This document shows, one piece after another, positions 1 to 36,543 of a DNA stretch of 47,312 nucleotides. The notes under the pieces were generated by a model. The model searched no databases. It was not told the DNA's origin and worked only from the letters and a program-made list of their open reading frames with translations. The position numbers and the translations under genes were made by a program. Position 1 is the first letter of the stretch. Every line of letters begins with the position of its first letter. The stretch is from Tubiluchus corallicola (Eukaryota; Priapulida; Priapulimorpha; Priapulimorphida; Tubiluchidae), in the NCBI GenBank assembly GCA_030141605.1, contig JAQGDQ010000166.1, forward strand, positions 413,570 through 460,881. Reading direction: 5' to 3'.

Positions 1-328
1 CAAACAAAATCCAAACAGTCAGATGCATAACTTGGTTTCAACAGAAAGGTGCGTTTTGCGTGAAAGGGTGTTCAGTAGAATATATACAAACGTTTCAGCT
101 ACGTCTGAGTGATGAATACTAGTATAAGACAGGGTAGTGTAATTTAGGGTCCTGCATTTCACCACTTCTTCAGAGAGGTTATTTGTTCCCTATGTGTTCA
201 GTAATTCATCACAGCACTTTGAGGGCGTGTATATTGTCAGTGAAGGCACAATGATTACTGTTACAAAGCTCGGTGCCGGATTTTGATTTTGTCGGCCCCT
301 GGGATACAGATACTGTGAGGCCCCGGCG

Positions 329-924
329 CCCAGTAACAATTAGCAAAAGCATGAATGTTGGATTCTTCAAATCAGTTTATTCGACTTCTACAACATAATG
401 TCAACATTAGGCCCACAGTGACAATTAGCAAAAGCATGAATGTTGGATTCTTCAAATCAGTTTATTCAACTTTTAGAACATAATGTCAACATTAGGCACA
501 CAGTGACAATTAGCAAAAGCATGAATGATGGATTCTTCAAATCAGTTTATTCAACTTCTACAACATAATGTCAACATTAGGCCCACAGTGACAATTAGCA
601 AAACCATGAATGTTGGATTCTTCAAATCAGTTTATTCAACATCTATAACATAATGCCAACATTAGGCCCCACAGTGACAATTAGCAAAAGCATGAATGTT
701 GGATTATTCAAATCAGTTTATTCAACTTCTACAACATAATGCCAACATTAGACCCCCCAGGGACAATTAGCAAAAGCATGAACGTTGGATTCTTCAAATC
801 AGTTTATTCAACTTCTACAACATAATGTCAAAATTAGGCCCACAGTGACAATTAGCAAAAGCATGAATGTTAGATTCTTCAAATCAGTTTATTCAACTTC
901 TACAACATAATATCAACATTAGGC
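329..924 (+). repeat. 85-bp tandem array, 7 copies
   Basis: Seven units containing GACAATTAGCAAAAGCATGA and CAGTTTATTCAACTTCTACA, ending in AACATTAGGCC. Copies differ by a few substitutions only. It lies in the intron before SCYL2 exon w1. Nothing else was recognised in 1-328 or 925-1261. Confidence 0.95.
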
Positions 925-1261
925 CAACATAGATGTGTGAAAGTTTAACACAACAAAAAGAGAAGAGATTTTCTGATAATTGCAAAATTAAAATAAGTTT
1001 TCGAATAAAATTACAATAAATAAATTACTGGTATTTTAACGTATATCACAAAATATGCTGTAATTAGCACTAATTAACTTTTCACGGTGAATTAATTTCA
1101 CTTAATCTCTGGGGGCCCTTCAGCTGGACGTACCTGGGCTGCAGCCCATAAACTCCATGCCTTAATCCAGCACTGACAAAGCTTTGCATTCCTATTATCC
1201 ATGTTGTGTACCTATTCCATTGGTGAGGATTCGTTACTTATTTAACATTACGACACTACAG

Positions 1262-27330
<26,069 letters not shown>

Positions 27331-27388
27331 CGTCCGCAAGATGCAGCTACCACAGTTGATGAATTTGTGAATACTAAAATGAACGTTT

Positions 27389-27394
27389 ATTAAA
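27389..27394 (+). promoter_or_regulatory. possible poly(A) signal ATTAAA for SCYL2
   Basis: ATTAAA lies 59 bp after the SCYL2 stop, with no AATAAA nearer. Retroelement remnants on the opposite strand begin just downstream (about 27440), which fits a short 3' UTR. Weak evidence in AT-rich DNA. Confidence 0.4.
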
Positions 27395-27438
27395 TGAGCA
27401 TCAGTTTAGATAACAATTTGGACAAAGCAAATCTCACA

Positions 27439-28400
27439 TTACATAACTTCTATCATCACCATCATCCAATGACTCATACGTCCAGGGACACTCTGCCAGG
27501 ACTCCCTGCTTGCTGCAATGCCCCAAGTACATTTATTTCTAAGGATCAATGCTGAAGTGTTTAAATCTTTCTGTGCAAAATCTAAATATGTTAACATTTG
27601 TCCTCCTGCAGGTTTTTTAGCTGGTTCTATGGCTTCTTGAAGAGCTATCTTCATTGACATATCATCAAGTAGTCTCAGCATATGTCCAATTCATCTTAAA
27701 CGGCATCTTTTTATTTTTCTTGTGCAAGGTTCTTTTATTTTTTCATATAGATCTTTGTTTAAAATTTTCTTTGGCCATCTAATACCCAAAATGTTTCTGT
27801 AATTTCGCCTTTGAAACGCATCGATATCAGCTTTATGATTTGCTTTTAATGTCCAAAGCTCAGAGTTATACAGAAATACAGTTTCAACTAAGGCAGAGAA
27901 TATTCTAATTTTTTTCCAAAGAAATATTCCTATTCTCAAAAACTTTTGTGAGTTTTGAGTAAGCTGATAATGCCATTATCTTCCGTCTTGATATGTCGTC
28001 TTCTGTTGCCAGGAGACTACCGAGATACTTGCATCTTTGCCATGATTCATCACCATGGCGTGTTATGTGAAACTCTTCAGTTTTATTTTTGTTTACAACG
28101 AGATTCATTCTGTTCAGTTTCTCCTCTACTGAGTTTTTTTATTCCATCTACTTCTTCTTTGTTTCTTGTAATCCATGCCACATCATCAGCACACTGCATA
28201 GATATAGTAGTTGACTTACTTTGTAGAGAGCTCTAACTGTGTTTTTGTCTTACTTCATTCGGTATTAATTCAGGATCAAGAATTGCATAATTGTGATCTT
28301 CTAGGTCTTTCAATGTCCTCAGTGAGAGTTATGGCAAGATATAAAGTAAAAAGTATAGGGCTTAGGCAGTCACCCTGAGGTACTCTTTTGTTTGTAGAAA
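27439..28400 (-). pseudogene. non-LTR retrotransposon reverse transcriptase remnant
   Basis: Broken minus-strand frames in order: RVPQGDCLSPILF (RT motif region, about 28385), MQCADDVAW (catalytic ADD, about 28190), SAYSKLTKVFENRNISL, then IFSALVETVFLYNSELWTL and FQRRNYRNILGIRWPKK, then MLRLLDDMSMKIALQEA. This is the usual order for the RT C-terminal half of RTE-like elements. Stops and at least one frameshift separate the parts. A related fragment lies at 32870-33480. It begins just after the SCYL2 3' end, in opposite orientation. Confidence 0.85.
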
Positions 28401-28439
28401 ATGGCTGACTCAATAACTTCTATCTCGTGATGAGCGCGC

Positions 28440-29605
28440 TTAAACAATGAGGGAGATCTTAGTAAGAGCAAACATTAAAATATTAGCCATAGATAACAAC
28501 ACGTCACCAGTACAGCTGTGATTTTTACGTATAATAGTTATGGAACTTAGCATTGATTTAGTTAGATAAGAGGTGAGCTGAAAACAATCAAACAGAGCTC
28601 TTATTAAAGGCAAGCCTGAAAAAATTCTGAAATAAATCAAATACTTTGTTTTAGCTCGTTTGCTTATATTTGCTCAGATTACAAGCTTGATGAACTGCTA
28701 CGCAAAAAATCGCAACGTAACGCACAAAAAAGTAGAACAATGTTTAAGATAAAGATGCTTCGAAAAAATTGACAAATTTTATTATGTAACTATTCTGTTG
28801 CCTGTATTTCATAAAATTATAAAATTAGTGTACATGAAAATTCACACATCACCCAAAACATGCCAACACTTGGGTATATTCGTCATAATTATTGAAACAG
28901 TAAAAGAAACAGTGGGGGTTAAACGGTAAATAATATTTGCACGTTTACAAATATAGCATAATAATGCTCTTTGTTATATTATATATATATATATGTATAT
29001 ATTACATTTATATATTATATGTTATAAATATAATATAATAATGTGCTTTTGGTATCAATTGAATATGATTTTCTGTAACTAATACATTATTTTCTTCTTT
29101 TAAAACAGTCTGTAATATAGTTTGAAATTAAATTTGCAAGTTCACTTTCATTTCCATTATTCAGAAATATAATTTTTTCTTGTACCGTAAGATACATGAA
29201 GTTTGAGAAAATTTCATTCATATGAGAGAACAGGCTTTGTCTTAAATCACTACAATAGTTACATTCAAGAATTTTAATTTAAAAAATTTTAAAAATGCTT
29301 TTCCTCGTTATATGATCGGCTTCACCTAGTGAATTGATTTTTTCTTTTTATAGTTAAAAAATAGTTGTTTTTATCTAGCTTCCAATTCATACATGAAACT
29401 AAACTTCGTGTTTTATTAATAACAAAATCAGTAATGAAATTGAACTATATATTTTCACTAATTCACCTGCAATTTCAATCGACAATCTGTGACAAAATCT
29501 AAGACCAGGCACGTTTCTGTCACGCGAACTAATGAAAAGTTGAGCATTTTTATAGGAGTGTAACATATACCAGCGAATACATAGTTTTAACTTACGTCGC
29601 GCAAT
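28440..29605. other. intergenic AT-rich DNA, no gene recognised
   Basis: Holds an (AT)n-like stretch at 28975-29040 and short unremarkable frames. No splice-supported exon or known family was seen on either strand. Confidence 0.6.
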
Positions 29606-29992
29606 AAGTCTTTTCGCAGTTCCAGCAATTGATGATCTTGAAAGGTCAAAGGTTAAGTGTACCAGGCAGCGCATTTGTGTACACTTGACAACACCTCGCA
29701 GCCCATGCTGTTGTAATAGTAACAGTTTTAACAGCTAGGTAGAACTTTGCCTAGTTCATTTTTTCTTGTTCCCAAGAAAGATCATGCTAGCAAATCATTC
29801 TACACACAGACTAATACATAATTAAGTAAAGACAACGTAAAACAACTAAAGTTACTGAACTAATGCGGCAGATTTGCTTTAGCCATATGTAACATGACGA
29901 TTGTAGTTAAGACGCGTTACTGTGGTACACTTAACCTTTGACTTACAGCAACTGTGCGTGCACACAACGAAAGTGTGAAAAGGCCTATTACT
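29606..29992 (+). mobile_element. MITE family C, full copy
   Basis: Ends AATAAGTCTTTTCGCAGTTC and GTGTGAAAAGGCCTATT, with internal CATTTTTTCTTGTTCCCAAG. About 387 bp, same orientation as the copy at 24866. Confidence 0.83.
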
Positions 29993-30118
29993 AATGCCCC
30001 ACTTTCTTTCAAAACAATGTGCTATGATGTGCTGTTCCATTACAAATTTCTGTAACACAAAATGTTAATTTCAATATTTTTAGTTTCAGTTATTTTCTGG
30101 CTCAAGTGGAGGAAAAAC

Positions 30119-31096
30119 TTAAACATCGTCTTGCTTCCGCTGCAGGGTAAACTATAAACATTCCGGCAGTCTGCAGTGATCATCTTGCTTCCGCTGAGGT
30201 GTACCCTATAAACATTCCAGCAGTCTGCAGTGATCGTCTTGCTTCTGCTACAGTGCACAGTACAAACATTCTGGCAGTCTGCAGTGATCGTTTTGCTTCC
30301 GCTGCAGGGTACAGTACGAACATTCCAGCAGTTTGCAGTGATCGTCTTGTTTCCGCTGCATCTTACAGTACAAGCATTCTGGCAGTCTGCAGTGATCGTC
30401 TTGCTTCCGGTGCAGGGTACAGTACAAAGATTCCGGTAGTCTGCAGTGATCGTCTTGTTTCCGCTGCATCTTACAGTACAAGCATTCTGGCAGTCTGCAG
30501 TGATCGTCTTGTTTCCACTGCACCATACAGTACAAGCATTCTGGCAGTCTGCAGTGATCGTCTTGTTTCCGCTGCATCTTACAGTACAAGCATTCTGGCA
30601 GTCTGCAGTGATCGTCTTGTTTCCACTGCACCATACAGTACAAGCATTCTGGCAGTCTGCAGTGATCGTCTTGTTTCCGCTGCATCTTACAGTACAAGCA
30701 TTCTGGCAGTCTGCAGTGATCGTCTTGTTTCCGCTGCACCATACAGTACAAACATTCCAGCAGCCTGCAGTGATCGTCTTGCTTCCGCTGCAGGGTACAG
30801 TACAAACACTCCCGTAGTCTGCAGTGATAATCTTGCTTCCGCTGCAGCGTACAGTATAAACATTCCAGCAGTCTGCAGTGATCATCTTGCTTCCGCTGCA
30901 GCGTACAGTATAAACATTCCAGCAGTCTGCAGTGATCGTCTTGCTTCCGCTGCAGCGTACAGTACAAACATTCCAGCAGTCTGCAGTGATCGTCTTGCTT
31001 CCGCTGCACCGCACAGTACAAAGATTCCAGCAGTCTGCAGTGATTGTCTTGCTTCCGGTGCAGGGTACAGTACGAACATTCCAGCAGCCTGCAGTG
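30119..31096. repeat. 54-bp tandem array, about 18 copies, with 108-bp higher-order units
   Basis: The unit holds CTGCAGTGATCGTCTTGCTT, CCGCTGCAGGGTACAGTAC and AAACATTCCAGCAGT. Between about 30440 and 30740 two variants alternate (CATCTTACAGTACAAGCATT and CACCATACAGTACAAGCATT), giving 108-bp repeats. As 54 is a multiple of three, open frames of 300-360 codons run on both strands (VCSDRLASAA on +, DNHCRLLECLYC on -). No flanking exon, start context or family match supports translation. It lies between the two genes. Confidence 0.93.
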
Positions 31097-31129
31097 AACA
31101 GACTGATATAGTGACCCACAGTTAAAATT

Positions 31130-32570
31130 GAAATATGTTTGAATCAACTTAGCTACAGTTCGTCGATACAGAAAAAAACCTGTCAAGATGCTTCCCATTC
31201 TTATAGTCTAAGTCCAAATCCTGAAAAAGTGCTCTTACAGAGCTTGTAGGGGTGTTTTTTTTCTAAAAGTGGTCAACATGGCCAATCTTATTAATCTGAC
31301 TGTGCTGAATCCGAAAAAAGGCTGTTGCTAGTTCGAAAGAGTAACGGAAAGGGGTTAAAAACGCAAAAAATAAAATGGCCGCCAAGTTTTTGCACAAGGA
31401 ACGTAAATTAAAAAAATAGTAGAAAATTTACATTAACGACGTAGAGCCACTATGACAACTATTCCATGGCAGTTGGATTCGTGAAACCCATTTATTTCAA
31501 AAATAACGACCTTTTCAAATTGATCGCCACCTGATAACGAAATAATGCCTATCATGCAATTACTATAACCGTTTCATCATAAGATTCATTATACAAACAA
31601 AAAACAGTTAATTGGATCTTGCAGAATCCAGAAAGCTTAGTCCCAAAATAATGCAAAGCGATTCAAACTTGCCGCTAACCTTTCTAGCTGGCAACAGGGT
31701 TTCTCCGTTCAGAGTAGCTGAATTGACGAAAAAACGTCTCTAGGGTTCCACTTTTCTGAAAATGTTACTAGACTAGATTTTAGGACTGAAGTATTTCAAA
31801 GGAAGCAACTTTCAGCAGCAATAACGTTCTGATGCGCTGTTTTTGTGTCATGTGAAATTTTTAAGAACTGTGTACGTGTTCATTAGCACAAACTTGGAAT
31901 TGACATTTATAAACAACGTTCGTTTGTATTTTACCATTTTGTACTAGAAAATGTGGATAAATTGTTGACTATGAGGATGTTATACACTTTTCTGTCTGTG
32001 CAAGTTGATCTGTGAAACAGATGCATTTATATAATCATGTAATTATCACATAATAGCTGCTGTTTGATATTGTACTATTGTTAAGATTTATCATAAATTA
32101 TTGAATACAGATTATATATGTATAAATTATTTATCTATAGCAAAGCACTGCACAAGAGAAATTTTTTGTGTATGTAAAATTTTTTATTTATTTGCCTGTA
32201 CTGTCTTAAGATCAAATTTATAGTATAAGCCAGTATACTTTTTGCTTTGTACAGTAAATATAAATATTCTAGCTTTTGTTGTGATTATAAATTTGTTTGG
32301 AGCACAAAGTGGAATTTAATCTTTACCGTTGATTACTAATAAATCATTTTGAATATGAAAAACTTGATTTTTGATATTAATAAATGTAGCATTTCTTGAA
32401 AGCTAGAACTGATTAATATAATGTACTAAAATGATGCAAGTTCAAAAATGATTTGCATTAAATGTTTAGCTGTTTGTCAAAAAAATCTCCGTTTTCATCA
32501 TTTCATCAAAAATATGACAACAATTTAGTTCAAAGATATCTAGTGCATCAGAAAAACTGCACGTGAGTAA
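31130..32570. other. intergenic DNA, no gene recognised
   Basis: AT-rich, with many stops in all frames and no repeat shared with the rest of the window that I could see. Confidence 0.6.
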
Positions 32571-32594
32571 TTATTATTATAACTCTTTATTTGA

Positions 32595-32675
32595 ATACGC
32601 ACGCACGCGCATACACACGCGCACACACACACACACACAACACACAGACACACATACATACACAACTCACACACG
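32595..32675. repeat. (CA)n / (CACG)n microsatellite
   Basis: Alternating purine-pyrimidine ACGCACGCGCATACACACGC followed by an interrupted CA run; potential Z-DNA. Confidence 0.92.
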
Positions 32676-32869
32676 CACATCTTGAAACAAACTATAAATA
32701 CGCGAGATAATTACAAAATTTTCCAAGAAAGAATGGATGGCGCATGAGTATTGATAACTAATACGAAAGTCTAATATTTAACAAACTGAGTTCATAGAAT
32801 TTTCTAGAAAAAAAATGAATAATATTATTAAAAATAACTTCCATTCTAACCTAAAATGTCGAGTGGCGC

Positions 32870-33480
32870 TCTAGGCTGTCTAAGCAAAATGTTGTCTAGG
32901 CTGAAACATCACACATACTTTATCTCTGACATGACTCTTGCTATGGCTTCAGACCTTGCTGCCCTGTCACCCGCAACCTCCTATGTCTCTGTATTTAATG
33001 GTGTTGGTAAGATCTTTTTGAACGAAATTGTTGTAAGTCAACAGCTGTCCTCTTTGTGGTTTCTTTTCTCTTTGCAATGCTTCTTTGAAAGCTAATTTTA
33101 ATGGAGTGTCATCTAGTAGACGCATAACATGTCCTTTTGATTTTAACTGTCCAATCCTCTGCCTTGACTTTATTGTACTGATCCTGGTTAGATATTTTCT
33201 TTGGCCATTTTTATTCCTAGAATGTCTCTGTAGTTTCTTCTTTGAAATGCATCGATTTATAATTTGTGATGCGTTTTGACTGTCCATAATTCTGAGTTAT
33301 AGAGAAACACAGTTTCCACAAATGCAGCAATGACTCTTAATTTTCTTTTTAGCCTGGTCCTCTTACTTTCAAAACTTTTTTGTTAATTTGGCATATGCAG
33401 CTAGTGCTAAGATTTTTCTTGATATATTTTCATCTGTTGCTAGTTAAGATATACACCTTCATCTAGGCTGAAACTTATTA
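32870..33480 (-). pseudogene. second fragment of the RTE-like retrotransposon
   Basis: The minus-strand frame contains VMRLLDDTPLKLAFKEALQR and GQLLTYNNFVQKDL, clearly parallel to RLLDDMSMKIALQEA and GQMLTYLDFAQKDL at 27439-27681, so both come from the same family. Broken by stops; further upstream part to about 33480 is degraded. Confidence 0.78.
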
Positions 33481-33499
33481 TGTTTTAAAAATCAAAAGG

Positions 33500-36270
33500 A
33501 TAGAGTTCGGATCAACCTGTCGCTCCCGTCTCGCAAACGGACGCATGTACAGTTACAGCTGGGTTCATCACAGTGTAGATCATAGCTTACCCTCCATTAC
33601 CTATTCTGTGGGTCTCCAGTTCACAGCTGGCTGCACGATGCACCTTGTGTCTTACAACAGTGAAGGGCTGATCGTTGAAAGGATAAGCCCTTGCTGAGGC
33701 AACATTTGCTTGACTGAAGAAGCAAGGATCTACCCCAACTCTCCCCAATAAACTTAGTTTTACTAAAGGTATTTATGGTCAATTTACAAAACATCTTGTG
33801 GCATCTTAGTTGCGTGGTGCAACTTCTACTAAACATCTTGTAGTGTGTTAATTGCAAAGTGTTAGTTATTGCCGCGTTGTTATCAAGTTGCTACGGAAGC
33901 CAAGTCAAGGCAGAGAATTGTGGCATCTATCGGAAAAAATTCGTACTAAGCATTTGTTTAAAATTACCGGCAATAAAGCCAGACTTTTATTGTTTTGTTC
34001 AGTATAATTTCAAAGGTAATTTTGGAAATGTTTGTCAGTGCCTAACTGTGAAAATTAAAAAAATTGTTTCAACTGTTTGTTAGACCTGGGGAAATGGAAT
34101 AAATTTGATTGTTCCATTCCGTATCCGAGTTAGATAAGACCTATTGACACTTAACCATGCTCATAAACACGGGCGCCAGCAGGCGGACACACTGACGCAC
34201 GTGCGTCCAAAGAATTTCTTAAATTGAAATTTTTTAGCAGTAAACCAAGAAACACATCACCCCTTGTTTGTTTGCGCAATAACGGGTTTTAAACTAGTGA
34301 ACTTGCCAGAGGAAATAGCTTGTAACAACTGCAAAATGGCCTAAGATGCAGTAAATGCATGTGTGGCCGAGACGCTCTGCCGTTTAGCTGTGTCTGGTGG
34401 GAAAAATTACCACGCACGCAAACTTATTAAATTTTGTACGAACTGTGGGCGGCCTGTAAACAGTTTCAAGTTTGACTATCCACATTTTGCTGGGTAGAAA
34501 ATCTTGACACTAAATAAATAAAGCTTAAGTAATGGGTCATCCGCATTGCAGTGTATTACGAACTTGCTTTTAAGATGTATGACTACCACAATGAATATTA
34601 CCAAGGTAAATGTGGGTAAAATGTATTTATTAAAGCAGAATTTTTCACGTTTGAGGAAGTCTATGTACTAAAATTCAGATCTCATTTGAGGCCTCCAAAT
34701 TGTGCTTAAAAACAGGAAAAATGTGTTGGTGGGCAGGGCTCTGCCCTGGACCGCACTGTAATAGCTTACAGCGCTTCCCCAGACCCCCTCACTGATTGGG
34801 CGGCGCCCATGGTAATAATCCTCCTTTCACTGTCGTATCAAAAAAATGAAGCGACATTAGGAAAACCAAAACATTTTGAAGTACAGTAAACATTTATTTA
34901 CAAAACGTTACTAGAAACTTTAGCTACAAACTGTCGCTCCGCAAAGAAGTAAAATCAGAAGTGCACTAAATATTTACATGTAATTTGTGTAAATGGTACA
35001 TACGCAAATAAAAAATTGTCAAATTACAGATAATGTCCAGTCCTTTTGAACAAAAACAACACATCTCAAGGGATATAAATGGCTAAATTTATCACACTAA
35101 GCTGAACACTACAAGCTCATGCTAAAAATCATTAAAGCTTGAGTCTCTCGGGAAGTTGAGTTTACTTTAATATTCGAGAGAATTTTATGAAGTTTCGCCA
35201 ACAAAATTGTAATAAACGCCTCGTATAATTAATAAAATCAATTTAGTGTCGCAATCGCTTCACACTTGGGCGCGCTCATTTTGAATGAAAAATGGCGTCA
35301 ACTGGTTACTGTGCAACATTAACATTTTTCCAAGCTTGAGCAAATTTCTTTTCCACTATAGCTACTATTATGAACTATAAGAAAACAAAACCTAGAGGTT
35401 ATTAATACCATGTTCGCTTTTTGATGAATCTCGTTGCCCACTATGTAGTGAAAAAGAGCTACTGATGGTAGTTAGGAGTTCAATTCGAAAGAGTTTTTCA
35501 AGTTCGAATTCGATTCGAACCTAAAATTACAAGATTTGAATAAATCAGTACTTCAGCCACATACGTTCTTTATCATTAAAATGTTGGAAACATCATGCAA
35601 TAAGCACAATTTAGCTGCAGTGTCTGTGCAAAATTTTTAACAAACTAACAGTGGTTTTACTGCAGAACAAAATCAAGTAACATGCATGATATTTGTAAGC
35701 CCACTTTCTACTAGTGGCTCGAAAACTTGTTTGAAAATCTTTCAAACTCAGAATTGATTCGAATTTGAAAGTCACAAATTCTATTCGATTTGAATTCGCA
35801 TTCTGGTAGAGAATGTTCATCTCTAGTATAATAACCTACAATTACCCAGACAAAGTTACAGAAAAATTATTTTAAAAAAGCTGAAACTAAACTCCATAAA
35901 CTAGGTAACCTGCACGGATGTCTGAAAGTCATCAAAAATCTGTGAATTAATTAGCTAAACAACTAATTTACATTACTTACATTTTTAAGGTACAATCCTG
36001 TGGAATAAAGCCATGTAACCACTTTGTGTTTCTTTATAATTGATCCGATGGCTAATTTTTACATAAACATAGTTAAATACAATGCTAGATAATGGAACAT
36101 CTTAGCAAACTGTAGAAATTTCTCAACGCGTGCCTTCATCACAGCATTCACACTATTCAGAATTAACCAGCTTACGTCATTTTTTCAAATATGCCGGCAG
36201 CGAGGTTCGTTTGGCGTAAGATAAGAAATATTTACATTCTTTTCCATTTTTAAGCAAAGCATTCTATGCG
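33500..36270. other. intergenic DNA with probable DNA-transposon relics, no gene recognised
   Basis: About 35470-35825 is rich in TTCGAATTCGATTCGAA-type palindromes and ends GAATGTTCATCTCTA, resembling the end of a hAT-like element. About 34680-34810 (GGGCAGGGCTCTGCCCTGGA) is GC-richer and may be a transposon end. Nothing coding was supported. Confidence 0.45.
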
Positions 36271-36279
36271 CATATATTG

Positions 36280-36285
36280 TTTATT
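36280..36285 (-). promoter_or_regulatory. possible poly(A) signal AATAAA for TOPBP1
   Basis: AATAAA on the minus strand about 190 bp after the TGA. AT-rich context makes chance occurrence likely. Confidence 0.35.
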
Positions 36286-36473
36286 GATTTCAAAATTTTT
36301 AATTGTATATTAATATACAATATACGTTATTCGAGGCTTGGTTTTTTGATTAACAAAAAGTAGAGGTAAAAAAATATAATAATGCAATAACAATAGCCAT
36401 GGTGACTTTACAAATGCAATCATCTTGCAGGCTGCTCTTGTGTTTACTAGGTTTATGACATCATTCTACAGTT

Positions 36474-36543
36474 TCAGCGCCGTCGACGTTTTGGAGTCGT
36501 TCCGACCTTTCTTCGTTTCGATGTCGCTGCTTCCGTTTCGTCG
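36474..36543 (-). CDS. TOPBP1: TOPBP1 exon t9: terminal exon, basic tail
   Basis: 70 nt: one base completes an Ala codon, then 22 codons and TGA at 36476-36474. The acceptor is TTCTTTTTTCAG. It encodes [20 protein letters not shown] and two more Arg, a likely bipartite nuclear localisation signal in the place of the vertebrate KRKAPTEKNKIKRPR tail. Confidence 0.88.

Noticed and set aside
30040-31198. 300-360 codon frames on both strands as genes
   Set aside because: Open only because a 54-bp stop-free unit is repeated; no start context, introns, or family similarity. Kept as a repeat.
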